Assembly (NCBI RefSeq): GCF_008693385.1
Contig: NZ_CP044067.1
Location: 620,001-684,000 of the forward strand
Direction of reading: 5' to 3'
Length of the DNA: 64,000 nt
Source of the DNA: Cupriavidus pauculus
Lineage (GTDB): Bacteria > Pseudomonadota > Gammaproteobacteria > Burkholderiales > Burkholderiaceae
In this document: in pieces, positions 26,475-35,383 of the stretch
Numbering within the stretch: the first letter of the stretch is position 1
How the letters are laid out: each line of letters begins with the position of its first letter
The notes under the pieces: model-generated
Seen by the model: the letters and a program-made list of their open reading frames with translations, nothing else
Told to the model about the DNA's origin: nothing
Databases searched by the model: none
Made by a program: the position numbers and the translations under genes

Positions 26475-27434
26475 ATGGATCGTCTAGTCTCAATGCAGGC
26501 ATTCACACGGGTGGTGGATGTCGGCAGCTTTGCCCGCGCGGCCGAATCGCTCGACCTGCCCAAGGCCACCCTGACCCGCCTGATCCAGAATCTGGAAACC
26601 CACCTCGGGGTCAAGCTGCTGCACCGTACCACACGCCGCATCAGCGTGACGACCGATGGCGCTGCGTATTACGAACGCTGCGTGCGGATTCTCGCGGACG
26701 TCGAGGAAGCCGAGCAATCGCTGACCCGGCACAACAATTCGCCACGTGGGACGTTATGCGTGGACACGGTAGCAGGCCTCGCGCAGATGGTCATCATCCC
26801 CCATTTGCAGGAGTTCTTCGAGGCCTACCCCGAGCTCAAGCTCGAACTGACGCTCAACGGCAAACCCATCGACCTGCTCAAGGAAGGCGTGGACGTGGTG
26901 CTGCGCGTCGGCAACCTGCTGGACGAAAGCATGGTCGCGCGCCGCATCGGTGTGCTGAAGCTCGGGATGTACGCGTCCCCGATCTATCTGCGCCGTCATG
27001 GCACGCCGACCAATCTGACCGAGCTGGCCCAGCACAAGGCCGTGAACTACCTGTCCAACCGCACGGGACGCGAGATGCCGTGGCCCCTCACGCGCGGCGA
27101 CGAGCAGGGCGAGATCCTGCTGCCGTCGGTGATCTCGACCAACGACGCCGAGGTCTACCTGGGCTGCACGCTGGAAGGCCATGGCATCTCGCGGATCTCG
27201 CGCGCGATGGCCGAGCCCTATGTCGCCAGCGGCAGGCTCGTCGAGGTCATGCCCGACTGGCAGACCGAAGAACTGCCGATCTCGGCGATGTATCCGCAGA
27301 ACCGCCACCTTTCGGCCAAAGTCCGAGTGTTCGTCAACTGGGCGGCGGACCTGTTCTCGAAGCATCCGCACTTCGGCGCCGCGCAGCAGCCCTCCACGCG
27401 CGACGCGATCCGCGCGCTGGCCGCGGCGGGCTGA
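26475..27434 (+). CDS. LysR-family regulator of the RND pump (BpeT/CeoR-like)
   Basis: This 319-residue regulator starts at ATG 26475 after GGGGGAAG. The DNA-binding domain reads MQAFTRVVDVGSFARAAESLDLPKATLTRLIQNLETHLGVKLLHRTTRRISVT. The effector domain includes VAGLAQMVIIPHLQEFFEAYPELKLEL. It is divergent from the llpE-like gene and pump operon, the arrangement of bpeT/ceoR in Burkholderia, where these regulators activate the pump. Mutations in such regulators commonly raise efflux. The C-terminus is followed by a tandem-repeat region. Confidence 0.9.
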   Translation: MDRLVSMQAFTRVVDVGSFARAAESLDLPKATLTRLIQNLETHLGVKLLHRTTRRISVTTDGAAYYERCVRILADVEEAEQSLTRHNNSPRGTLCVDTVAGLAQMVIIPHLQEFFEAYPELKLELTLNGKPIDLLKEGVDVVLRVGNLLDESMVARRIGVLKLGMYASPIYLRRHGTPTNLTELAQHKAVNYLSNRTGREMPWPLTRGDEQGEILLPSVISTNDAEVYLGCTLEGHGISRISRAMAEPYVASGRLVEVMPDWQTEELPISAMYPQNRHLSAKVRVFVNWAADLFSKHPHFGAAQQPSTRDAIRALAAAG

Positions 27435-27487
27435 GAGCCTTCGTCACCCTTCGGCGCGCCCGTCTCCGGGCGGTCTGGCCTGAGGCC

Positions 27488-27550
27488 CGCATCGTGCGCA
27501 TCGTGCGCATTGTCCGCATCGTTCGGACCGTCCGGACCGTCCGGCCCGTT
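27488..27550. repeat. Seven tandem 9-bp units
   Basis: Seven imperfect copies of a 9-mer follow each other: CGCATCGTG twice, CGCATTGTC, CGCATCGTT, CGGACCGTC twice and CGGCCCGTT. The array starts 54 bp past the LysR stop codon. The change from CGCAT-type to CGGAC-type units suggests two rounds of slippage duplication. Confidence 0.85.
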
Positions 27551-27553
27551 GCA

Positions 27554-27604
27554 GCGATGCGAGCATCGCACCTCGATATCGGTGGTCACGTTGACCACCG
27601 ATAT
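27554..27604. repeat. Two adjacent perfect palindromes
   Basis: GCGATGC-GA-GCATCGC (27554-27569) is followed after 6 bp by a 13-bp perfect inverted repeat with a 3-base centre (27576-27588, ATATCGGTGGTCA; 27592-27604). Neither has a T-run. They could protect the 3' end of the LysR transcript or be protein-binding sites. The rest of the 362-bp stretch from 27435 to 27796 holds only these repeats and AT-richer DNA with no gene that I can support. Confidence 0.7.
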
Positions 27605-27796
27605 GGGAACCAGCAAGACGTAAGGGGAATATTTCAGGGAAAATTTCAGCGATAGCTTGATCAGCCCGACGAGCAGTGTGAGGAGGATTTTCATTTTGTT
27701 ATGGCAGGAATGATTGAGGCCATGCCCGATGGACACGGCACCTCATTCTTGCCTCCCCCACTGCCGGTGTGAATCAGAAATCTCTGAATGTCTGCC

Positions 27797-28528
27797 TCAG
27801 TTCTGCAGGACGATCCGATTGATCACGTCGTCCACGCCCTGCACATACCAGGCATCGCGCTCGGCCTGTTTGCGCGTGCCCTCGCTGGCCACATAGCCTT
27901 CCAGCGTCACCACCCTGCCCTCGGTCCGCACGCGGATGCAGCTCGCATCGACGAACGGGTCGGTCTCGAGCACCAGTTGCAGCGCCTCGGAAATTTCGTC
28001 GTCGCGATCGGTCTCGGCCGGCGCCACGACAATCTCGTTGATCACGCAACGGCAACCGCCAGACCACCATGCCAGCACGCCGGCCAGCCGCATATGCGAG
28101 AGGCTGATCACGTTGCCGCGCAGCGTCACCACGCCATCGGCGGCCGCCACCTCGATCCACCCGCTGCGCTCGCCCACCGCTTCGCGCACCGTTTCCACAC
28201 GCCCCTTCGTGTGCGCGCAGATCCGGCAGTTGCGGAAATCGATCGCATTGAGCAACCGCTCGCACACCGCGTCGCGCAGCGCACCGTCGCCCACCGGTAC
28301 CGCGCCATCGGCCACGCGCAGATGATCGATCACCGCCGTCACGCCATCCACGCGACGGACGTGCGCGGCCGCGCGCGTCTTGTCCACGATACTGCCCACC
28401 TCCCCTTCGAGAATCAGCGCCCCGTCCGACAGCCGCAGGTGAATCGCGGGCTGCAGCTGGCGGCCCTGATACGGTACTTGTGACAGCGCGGCGCGCGCCT
28501 GCGTCAACACCGCTTCATTGCTAGGCAT
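27797..28528 (-). CDS. Protein with three BON domains
   Basis: The 243-residue protein starts at ATG 28528, preceded by GGAGGACATC. Three BON units can be read, at about residues 10-78 (GALILEGEVGSIVDKTRAAAHVRRVDGVTAVIDHL), 80-165 (GVVTLRGNVISLSHMRLAGVLAWWSGGCRCVINEI) and 175-243 (RVVTLEGYVASEGTRKQAERDAWYVQGVDDVINRI). BON domains bind membranes or phospholipid, as in OsmY and BamE-associated proteins. No signal peptide is evident, so it may be cytoplasmic. The middle unit is the most divergent and has extra Cys residues (CRICAH, GGCRC). Confidence 0.85.
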   Translation of the reverse strand: MPSNEAVLTQARAALSQVPYQGRQLQPAIHLRLSDGALILEGEVGSIVDKTRAAAHVRRVDGVTAVIDHLRVADGAVPVGDGALRDAVCERLLNAIDFRNCRICAHTKGRVETVREAVGERSGWIEVAAADGVVTLRGNVISLSHMRLAGVLAWWSGGCRCVINEIVVAPAETDRDDEISEALQLVLETDPFVDASCIRVRTEGRVVTLEGYVASEGTRKQAERDAWYVQGVDDVINRIVLQN

Positions 28529-28884
28529 GATGTCCTCCATGGTTAGATCGTCTGCGGGAAGTCCATCGAATCGATTATAGAAATCCTCCTCCGGGCATCC
28601 AGCCGGGACGGTCCAGACATGTTTCAAACAACTGCTCAAGCACACCGCGGTGGTATCGCGTTCGACCGCACAACGGGCTTGTCGTGTGCCGTGCGAGGCG
28701 TTGTCGAACGCCGCCCGCATGCCCGCAAAGCCGCACCCCGCAACGGTTTCCGGCAAGCGGATCGAATTCAGTGATACTTAAATCACGACGTGCGCGCGTT
28801 AAGGGAATTTGAACGTTGTAAATCCGATGGCGACGGCGACAACACTCGTTACCATCACATCATCGGCCGCAACGGAAACCCTCG
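28529..28884. other. Divergent intergenic region before the pilus operon
   Basis: These 356 bp separate the BON gene from the pilus operon. The part near 28771-28786 holds a short inverted repeat GTGAT/ATCAC in an AT-richer stretch that may be part of the pilus promoter. No gene is supported here. Confidence 0.4.
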
Positions 28885-29403
28885 ATGATGCAATCAACGT
28901 CTCGCCCACCGTCTCGCCGTCTGTCCCTGCGGATCGCCGCGTTCGCCGCGCTCTCCGCGCTCCCGTTGTGGCTCGGCGCCGCGACCAAGACCACCACGTT
29001 CACGGTCCGGCTCACGCTAACCAACGACTGCACGATCGCCGCCAGCGATCTGGACTTCGGCAGCACCGGCGTGCTCGCCGCCAACGTCGACCAGCAGTCG
29101 CAGGTCTCGGTCACGTGCAGCACGGGCGCACCGTTCCAGGTGGGCCTCGACGGCGGCAGCACCGCCAGCAGCACGATCGCCAATCGCCTCATGACGGGCC
29201 CGAATGCGGCCACGGTCCAATTCCAGATCTATCGCGATGCGGCACGCACGCAGATCTGGGGCAATACCCCCAATACCGACACCGTCGGGGGCACCGGCAA
29301 CGGCACCGCGCAACCGTTCGTGATGTATGGACGGGTGCCGGCCCAAACGACGCCTGGCGCAGGCGCCTACACCACGACCGTCACCGCGACGATCAACTTC
29401 TGA
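28885..29403 (+). CDS. Spore coat U domain pilin (Csu-type major subunit)
   Basis: The 172-residue exported protein has a signal peptide (IAAFAALSALPLWLGA) and a spore-coat-U domain: FTVRLTLTNDCTIAASDLDFGSTGVLAANVDQQSQVSVTCSTGAPFQVGL and YGRVPAQTTPGAGAYTTTVTATINF. The TLTNDCxIAxxxLDFGxxG pattern and the C-terminal VTVTI strand are typical of archaic chaperone-usher pilins (CsuA/B). It should be assembled by the chaperone and usher encoded next. Its TGA overlaps the ATG of the chaperone (TGATG). Confidence 0.9.
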   Translation: MMQSTSRPPSRRLSLRIAAFAALSALPLWLGAATKTTTFTVRLTLTNDCTIAASDLDFGSTGVLAANVDQQSQVSVTCSTGAPFQVGLDGGSTASSTIANRLMTGPNAATVQFQIYRDAARTQIWGNTPNTDTVGGTGNGTAQPFVMYGRVPAQTTPGAGAYTTTVTATINF

Positions 29404-30179
29404 TGCGCCACGCCGCCACAGGGCGGCGTCCGGATTCCGCAACGCTGCTGGCACTGGTGCTGGCCGCGCTGGCAGCGGTCTGCCCGGCGCACGCCACTTC
29501 ATTGCAGATCACCCCGGTACGGATCGACCTGCCCGCCGGCGCGGGCGCGGCCGCGCTCACGCTGCGCAATCAGGGCAACACGCCCATCCATGCGCAGGTG
29601 CGTGTCTTCCGCTGGACGCAGGACACCGGCAACGACGCGCTGACCGCCACCGAGGAAGTGGTGGCCAGCCCGCCGATCGTGCGCATTCAGGGCGGCAGCG
29701 ATCAGCTCGTGCGCATCGTGCGGCCCGCACGCGCCGCGGCACCGGGCGCGCCGGCGGGCGAATCCGCATATCGGCTGCTCATCGACGAACTGCCGGTCCC
29801 CGATGCCACGCCCGATGCATCGGGCGTCAAGCTCCAGCTGCGCTATTCGGTGCCCGTGTTCGCGGGCACGCCCCCGGCCACGACGCCGCCGCAACTCATG
29901 CTGAACCTGTGGCGTGACGATGGGGAAAGCCGCGGCGCCTGGGTCCTCGCCGTGCGCAATGCGGGCCAGCGCCACGCGCGGCTCAGCGATATCGCACTCG
30001 TCAACGGCGGCCAGCGGATCAACGTGGGCAGCGGGTTGTTCGGCTACGCGCTGCCCGGTGCAGTGCGCGTCTGGAAAATCCATCTGCCCGCGGGCTTCGC
30101 GCCCGCCAGCAGCATGCGGCTCGATGGTGCGGTCAACGGCGAACCGCAAAGCCTGCCGGTCGCGGCGGGCCGCCCCTAG
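29403..30179 (+). CDS. Periplasmic pilus chaperone (archaic CsuC-like)
   Basis: This 258-residue protein has a signal peptide (LLALVLAALAAVCPAHA) followed by SLQITPVRIDLPAGAGAAALTLRNQGNTPIHAQVRVFRW, the PapD-like N-terminal domain. The Lys/Arg anchor region reads ASPPIVRIQGGSDQLVRIVRPA. It donates a beta strand to pilin subunits in the periplasm and delivers them to the usher. It overlaps the pilin gene and lies 6 bp before the usher gene. Confidence 0.9.
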   Translation: MRHAATGRRPDSATLLALVLAALAAVCPAHATSLQITPVRIDLPAGAGAAALTLRNQGNTPIHAQVRVFRWTQDTGNDALTATEEVVASPPIVRIQGGSDQLVRIVRPARAAAPGAPAGESAYRLLIDELPVPDATPDASGVKLQLRYSVPVFAGTPPATTPPQLMLNLWRDDGESRGAWVLAVRNAGQRHARLSDIALVNGGQRINVGSGLFGYALPGAVRVWKIHLPAGFAPASSMRLDGAVNGEPQSLPVAAGRP

Positions 30180-30185
30180 GAACGC

Positions 30186-32504
30186 ATGGCATGCCGCCGC
30201 GCCGCGCGCCCGGTCCGCCTGGCCTGGATCGTCTGCCTCGTGCTGACGTCCGCTTCGGCCGCACGCGCCGACGATGGGCCGGTTCCCGCGGGCGCATCGG
30301 GCGTCCAGACCACGTATCTCGAAGTCATGGTCAACGGCGTATCGACGGGTGCCGTCGCGCGATTCGCGGAGAACGGTGGCGCCCTCTCGACGCCGCTCGA
30401 GGAACTGGGCGAGATCGGCCTGCGCGCGGATCCGTCGCTGGCCGGCGCCAATGGCATGGTCCCGCTCGATCGCCTGCCCGGCGTGACGTATCGCTATGAG
30501 CCGAGCATGCAGCGCGTCTACCTGAACGTCGAAGACAGCCAGCGCCTGCCCGTGCAACTGGGCTCGCGCGGACGCGCGCGGCCGCCGGTGACGAGCGGTT
30601 TCGGCTTCGTGCTCAACTACGAGGCCTACGCGCAGCCTGACACGGGCAACGAACTGGGCCTCTATACCGAGCAGCGGCTGTTCCATCCGGGCGGCGTGTT
30701 CAGCAATACGGGGGTCTCCACGTTCTACAACGGCAACAACCGCTACGTGCGCCTCGATACGTCGTGGAGCCATGCGGACCCCACCGGCATGCAGTCGATT
30801 CTCGTCGGCGATGCGATTACGGGCGCGCTGCCATGGAGCCGCCCCGTGCGTATCGGCGGCTTCCAGATCCGGCGCAACTTCGGATTGCGGCCCGACCTGA
30901 TCACCTATCCGCTGCCCGCGCTCGGCGGCTCGGCCGCGGTGCCGGGCGCCGTCGATCTGTATATCAACAATGTGCGCCAGTACACGGGACAGGTGCCGAG
31001 CGGCCCGTTCGTGATCAACAACGCGCCGGCACTGAGCGGCGCGGGCCAGGCGACCATCGTCGTGCGCGATGCGCTGGGCCGCGACGTCAGCACCACGGTG
31101 CCGCTGTATATTGACTCCCGATTGCTGGCCAAGGGGCTGTTCGACTATTCGTTCGAGGCCGGCTTCGCGCGCACGTCCTATGGCATCGACTCGTTCCGCT
31201 ACGACACGGCACCGGCGGCAAGCGGCTCCGTGCGTTATGGCCTCAGCGATGCGATCACGCTGGAGGGCCATGGCGAGGCCTCGCGCGGCGTCGGCATCGC
31301 GGGGGCGGGCGTGCTGTTCAAGCTGCCGCTCACGGGCGTGCTGAACCTCTCCACGAGCACGAGCGCGTCCGGCGGCCAGCAGATCGGACTCGGCTACCAG
31401 TGGCGCACGCCCGCGTTCAGTATCGACGTGCAGGGCACGCGCGCGTTCGGCGACTACAAGGACCTTGCCGCCAGCACCGGCTCGCCCATGCCGAGCGCGC
31501 TCTATCGCGGAACGGTCTCGGTGCCTCTCGGCCGCAGCGGCAATATCGCCGCGAGCTATATCGATCTGTCGGACCCCGTCTATGGCGCCGCGCGCATCGG
31601 CTCGCTGGCATGGACCGCGCAGCTCGGGCGCCGCGCGGCATTTACGGCGAGTACCTATCGCGATTTCGCCGCAGGCTCGTCCTACGGCGTCTCGCTGTCG
31701 CTGACCTTCCTGATCGACAACGACACCACGGCATCGTCCACGGTGGGCCGCGAAGGCGGCAAGCCTACCTTTATCGGCGCGGTCAGCCGCACGGTGCCGT
31801 ACGAAGGCGGATGGGGCTATCAGGTCGGCGCCCAGCGCGGCGGCGACATGTGGCGCGGCTTCGCGCAGGCCAACGTGCGTGGGCGTTATGGCGACGCCTA
31901 TGCGGCCGTGCAGGATCTGCAGGGGCGCGTGACCACGGCCTTCGGCGCCAGCGGGTCCCTCGTCGCGATGGACGGTACCGTGATGGCGGGCCGCCGCATC
32001 GACCAGAGCTTTGCGCTCGTCTCCACGGGCGGCGTGCCGGATCTGCCCGTGCTGGTCGAGAACCGCCGCATCGGCACCACCGACAGCGGCGGCCACTTCC
32101 TCGTGCCGAACCTGCTCCCGTACGATGCCAATCGTATCGAGATCGATGCGCTGAACCTGCCCATCAACACGCGTCTGAGCTCCACGCGGCTATCGATCGC
32201 CCCCGCACTGCAGTCCGGCGCCGTCGCGGCGTTCTCCATCCAGTCGTTCCGCGGCGGACAGGTGGTGCTTACCGATGCCGTCGGCACACCGCTGCCGGCC
32301 GGTACCGCGGTGCTGCATGTGGAAAGCGGCGATCGCACGGTCATCGGCTACGATGGCCTCGCCTTCTTCGAATCGCTGCGGGACGACAACACGTTCCGCG
32401 CCGACACCGATCAGGGCCCGTGCACGGCGCGCCTGCGCTATGCGGCGACCAGCGATCCGCTGCCACGGCTCGGCCCGATCGCCTGCACCGGCAGCGCGCC
32501 ATGA
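30186..32504 (+). CDS. Outer membrane usher (CsuD-like)
   Basis: This 772-residue protein begins with a signal peptide and then TTYLEVMVNGVSTGAVARF. The usher barrel shows GFVLNYEAYAQ, FGLRPDLITYPLPALGGSAAVPGAVDLYINN and GPFVINNAPALSGAGQATIVVRDALGRDV, the conserved usher plug region. It forms the outer membrane pore that polymerises and secretes the pilus. Its ATG at 30186 follows AGGAACGC. It overlaps the last gene by 4 bp (ATGA). Confidence 0.93.
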   Translation: MACRRAARPVRLAWIVCLVLTSASAARADDGPVPAGASGVQTTYLEVMVNGVSTGAVARFAENGGALSTPLEELGEIGLRADPSLAGANGMVPLDRLPGVTYRYEPSMQRVYLNVEDSQRLPVQLGSRGRARPPVTSGFGFVLNYEAYAQPDTGNELGLYTEQRLFHPGGVFSNTGVSTFYNGNNRYVRLDTSWSHADPTGMQSILVGDAITGALPWSRPVRIGGFQIRRNFGLRPDLITYPLPALGGSAAVPGAVDLYINNVRQYTGQVPSGPFVINNAPALSGAGQATIVVRDALGRDVSTTVPLYIDSRLLAKGLFDYSFEAGFARTSYGIDSFRYDTAPAASGSVRYGLSDAITLEGHGEASRGVGIAGAGVLFKLPLTGVLNLSTSTSASGGQQIGLGYQWRTPAFSIDVQGTRAFGDYKDLAASTGSPMPSALYRGTVSVPLGRSGNIAASYIDLSDPVYGAARIGSLAWTAQLGRRAAFTASTYRDFAAGSSYGVSLSLTFLIDNDTTASSTVGREGGKPTFIGAVSRTVPYEGGWGYQVGAQRGGDMWRGFAQANVRGRYGDAYAAVQDLQGRVTTAFGASGSLVAMDGTVMAGRRIDQSFALVSTGGVPDLPVLVENRRIGTTDSGGHFLVPNLLPYDANRIEIDALNLPINTRLSSTRLSIAPALQSGAVAAFSIQSFRGGQVVLTDAVGTPLPAGTAVLHVESGDRTVIGYDGLAFFESLRDDNTFRADTDQGPCTARLRYAATSDPLPRLGPIACTGSAP

Positions 32505-33469
32505 GCCGCCGCCAGACAGGCCTCCGGTGGCTGCTGGCGCTGATATGCCTGTGCGGCATATCCGGGGCGCACGCGGCCTGCACGGCCACCGCGCCTTCCG
32601 TTGCGTTCGGCAGCTACAGTCCCGTGTCCGGCAACACGGTCGACGTCAACGGCACCATCACCATCAACTGCACGGGCATCGCCGTGTCCACGCGAATCCG
32701 CGCCTGCATCAACATCGGCACCGGGTCGGCCGGCACAACGGTGTCGCCACGCATCATGGCCAGCGGCACGCGGCAGCTCCAGTTCAATATCTATTCGGAC
32801 AGCTACACGACGCCATGGGGCGCGCGCAATACCGCCGGTTTTGCGCCGATCATGGTCGACTTCCCCGTGCTGCTCGGCAATGGCACCGCGTCGGTGAACT
32901 ACTTCGCGCGCCTCTTCGCCAATCAGTCGTCGGCCGTGGCCGGCAACTATTCGTCCACGTTCAGCGGACTCAGCGCGGAAGTCACCTACCTCGACTACGG
33001 CGTGCTCGTGCCCGCGCCCGACTGCGCGACCCTCTCGAGCCCAAGCACGCCCATCACGTTCACGGCCACCGCCACGGTGGCCAACGACTGCGTGATCACC
33101 GCCAACACGCTCGACTTCGGCACGTCCGGTGTCCTTCGGACCGCCCTCGATGCCAACGGCTCGCTCTCGGTTCGCTGCACGCTCAACGCGCCCTACTCCA
33201 TCGCGCTCAATGCCGGCACCGGCGCGGGTGCAACCGTCGCCGCGCGTCGCATGACGCGCAGCGGCGGCACGCAGACCGTCGGCTACCAGCTGTTCCGCAA
33301 TGCCGCGCGCACCGAACCCTGGGGCGACGGCACCAATGGCACGCTGACCGTGACCGGCACGGGCACCGGCACCGCGCAGACGGTCAATCTCTATGGGCGC
33401 GTCCCCGCGCAGACGACCCCGCAGGCCGGCACGTATCAGGACACGGTCACCGTGACCATCACGTACTAG
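32501..33469 (+). CDS. Two-domain spore coat U protein, probable pilus tip adhesin (CsuE-like)
   Basis: This 322-residue protein has a signal peptide (LLALICLCGISGAHA) and two spore-coat-U domains. The N-terminal one (residues 26-170) is CTATAPSVAFGSYSPVSGNTVDVNGTITINC-like. The C-terminal one (178-322) closely follows the first pilin of the operon, with ATVANDCVITANTLDFGTSGVLRT and YGRVPAQTTPQAGTYQDTVTVTITY. A two-domain subunit at the end of a Csu-type operon is the tip adhesin CsuE in Acinetobacter, which supports that role here. No separate CsuA or CsuB minor-subunit genes are present. Confidence 0.85.
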   Translation: MSRRQTGLRWLLALICLCGISGAHAACTATAPSVAFGSYSPVSGNTVDVNGTITINCTGIAVSTRIRACINIGTGSAGTTVSPRIMASGTRQLQFNIYSDSYTTPWGARNTAGFAPIMVDFPVLLGNGTASVNYFARLFANQSSAVAGNYSSTFSGLSAEVTYLDYGVLVPAPDCATLSSPSTPITFTATATVANDCVITANTLDFGTSGVLRTALDANGSLSVRCTLNAPYSIALNAGTGAGATVAARRMTRSGGTQTVGYQLFRNAARTEPWGDGTNGTLTVTGTGTGTAQTVNLYGRVPAQTTPQAGTYQDTVTVTITY

Positions 33470-33545
33470 GGCCGGGACCGCGCCCGTTGACGGCGTACCG
33501 CGATGCGCGGACCATAGGCGACGCACCGCCGAGGGAGATCCATCG

Positions 33546-34232
33546 ATGTGCACGAACTACGCACCGGTCCAGCGCCGCATCCTGCGCGAGATCTTCGGCG
33601 TCGAACCGCCGCCGGACCTGTTTCGCGCCGAGACCTATCCCGACTATGCGGCCCCGATCGTGCGCCAGCGTTCCGACGGGTCGCGCGAGAGCGTGCTCGC
33701 CACGTTCGGCATGGTGCCGCGCAAGCGTACGCCGCCGGGCGCGCGCCGCTACGACACGACCAATGCGCGCAGCGAAACGGTCGGCGAGCGGCCCACGTTC
33801 TCGCGCTACTGGCGCCAGGGGCAGCTATGCCTCGTCCCCGCGACGGCGTTCTACGAATTTGCCTATCCGGAATCCGGCACGCCCACGGCACCGGGCAAGC
33901 CCGAGCGCTGGCGCGTGTGGGTGCGCGACATGGAAGCGTTTGCCGTGGCGGGACTGTGGCGCGACTGGCCCGATCTTCCCGACGCGCCCGGCATGCCGTC
34001 GTTCACGATGCTTACCGTGAATGCCGACGGGCATGAAGTCCTCTCGCGTTTCCATCGCCCCGGCGACGAGAAACGCGGGGTCGTGATCGTCCCGCGCAAC
34101 CAGTGGGACGACTGGCTCGGTTGCCGAAATCCCGAAATCGCGCGAACCTTCCTGCGCCTGTACCCGTCCGAGCAGATGGCGGCCGAACCGGCGCCGAAGG
34201 TTCAGGGCGCGCCGATTCCGATGGCGGACTGA
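33546..34232 (+). CDS. SRAP domain protein (HMCES/YedK family)
   Basis: The 228-residue protein starts MCTNYAPVQRRILREIF, with the catalytic Cys2 that forms a DNA-protein crosslink with abasic sites in single-stranded DNA after removal of Met1. Further family residues are seen: Asn in DTTNARSET, Glu in TAFYEF and a His in SRFHRPGDEKRGVVIV. In place of the usual H-D-R-M-P, the His region reads HRPGDEKR, a known variant form. It probably protects abasic sites at replication forks. It appears unrelated to the pilus operon 76 bp upstream. Confidence 0.9.
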   Translation: MCTNYAPVQRRILREIFGVEPPPDLFRAETYPDYAAPIVRQRSDGSRESVLATFGMVPRKRTPPGARRYDTTNARSETVGERPTFSRYWRQGQLCLVPATAFYEFAYPESGTPTAPGKPERWRVWVRDMEAFAVAGLWRDWPDLPDAPGMPSFTMLTVNADGHEVLSRFHRPGDEKRGVVIVPRNQWDDWLGCRNPEIARTFLRLYPSEQMAAEPAPKVQGAPIPMAD

Positions 34233-34300
34233 GTACAATGCGGTGAGGTCTGCACATCACGTGGCCCGTCGAGACAAGCATCAACGAGAAAAAGGAACGC

Positions 34301-35383
34301 ATGGCGACGTCGAACAAACTGCCCGGCTGGACGATCGGGGCCCCAATTGCCGCATGGGTGGCCTTCGGTATCGGTCTTGCCGCGCCCGAATCGGGCTGGA
34401 TCATTGCCATCATGGCGATCGCACTGGCCGGCGCGGTCTTCTCTGCCGTGCATCACGCCGAAGTCGTCGCGCACAAGGTGGGCGAGCCGTTCGGCACGCT
34501 CGTGCTCGCCATCGCGGTAACCGTCATCGAAGTCGCGCTGATTGTCTCCGTCATGCTGTCGGCCGGCCCAGAAAAAGCGGGCCTCGCGCGCGACACCGTG
34601 TTCGCGGCCGTCATGATCATCTGCAACGGCATCGTCGGCCTCTGCCTGTTCGTCGGCGCGCTCCATCATCGCGAGCAGGCCTTCCAGGCCCCGGGCGCCA
34701 ATGCGGCCATGGCCACGCTGGTCGCGCTGCTGGTGCTGACCATGGTCCTGCCGAACTTCACGAGCACCACGCCGGGCCCGGTCCTGTCGCCGTCGCAACT
34801 CGCGTTCTCGGGTGCGATGTCGCTGGTGCTCTATGGCTGTTTCGTCTTCGTGCAGACGGTCCGCCACCGGGACTACTTTCTCGTGGAAGGGACGAACGAC
34901 GAGAACGAACACGCGCCGCCTCCGCCCGCGCGTGTCGCAGCCATGAGCGGTGGCTTGCTGATCGTGGCGCTGGTGGCCGTGGTCGCGCTGGCCAAGATGC
35001 TGTCGCCGTCGGTGGAAGCGGCCGTGGCCAATGCGGGCGCGCCCGCCGCCGTGGTGGGCGTCGTCATCGCGGCCCTCGTGCTGCTGCCGGAAGGACTGGC
35101 CGCGCTGCGCGCCGCGCAGACCGATCGCCTGCAGACCAGCCTCAACCTCGCGCTGGGATCGGCACTGGCCAGTATCGGCCTGACGATTCCGACCGTGGCC
35201 GCGGTGTTCATCACCATCGGCCGGCCGCTGGAACTCGGGCTGGGCCCGAAGGAGATGGTGCTGCTGTTCCTGACGATGATCGTGGCGTCGCTGACGCTCG
35301 GCATGGGCCGCACGACGATCCTCCAGGGCGTGGTGCACCTGGTGATCTTCGCCGCCTACCTCTTCATGACCATCGTGCCCTGA
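34301..35383 (+). CDS. chaA: Calcium/proton (sodium/proton) antiporter
   Basis: This 360-residue membrane protein has 10-11 hydrophobic segments and two CaCA repeats. The first carries FGTLVLAIAVTVIEVALIVSVML and the second LLPEGLAALRAAQTDRLQTSLNLALGSALASIGLTIPTVA, the acidic and polar motifs of ChaA. It expels calcium or sodium in exchange for protons. A ribosome binding site AAAAGGAACGC precedes ATG 34301. Its stop codon abuts that of the convergent TetR gene (TGATCA at 35381-35386). Confidence 0.9.
   Translation: MATSNKLPGWTIGAPIAAWVAFGIGLAAPESGWIIAIMAIALAGAVFSAVHHAEVVAHKVGEPFGTLVLAIAVTVIEVALIVSVMLSAGPEKAGLARDTVFAAVMIICNGIVGLCLFVGALHHREQAFQAPGANAAMATLVALLVLTMVLPNFTSTTPGPVLSPSQLAFSGAMSLVLYGCFVFVQTVRHRDYFLVEGTNDENEHAPPPPARVAAMSGGLLIVALVAVVALAKMLSPSVEAAVANAGAPAAVVGVVIAALVLLPEGLAALRAAQTDRLQTSLNLALGSALASIGLTIPTVAAVFITIGRPLELGLGPKEMVLLFLTMIVASLTLGMGRTTILQGVVHLVIFAAYLFMTIVP

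Noticed and set aside
27488..27550. Possible CRISPR-like array
   Set aside because: The units are 9 bp with no spacers, and no cas genes are near.
27218..27694. Minus-strand frame starting MKILLTLLVGLIKLSLKFSL, with an apparent hydrophobic start
   Set aside because: It has no ribosome binding site, runs through the 9-bp tandem repeats and both palindromes, and ends inside the LysR gene on the opposite strand. The hydrophobic first 35 residues made me consider a small toxin-like peptide, but nothing else supports it.
29499..32096. An 865-residue open frame on the minus strand opposite the pilus genes
   Set aside because: It is opposite four clear pilus genes with overlapping starts, and its Ala/Arg/His-rich sequence lacks any domain.
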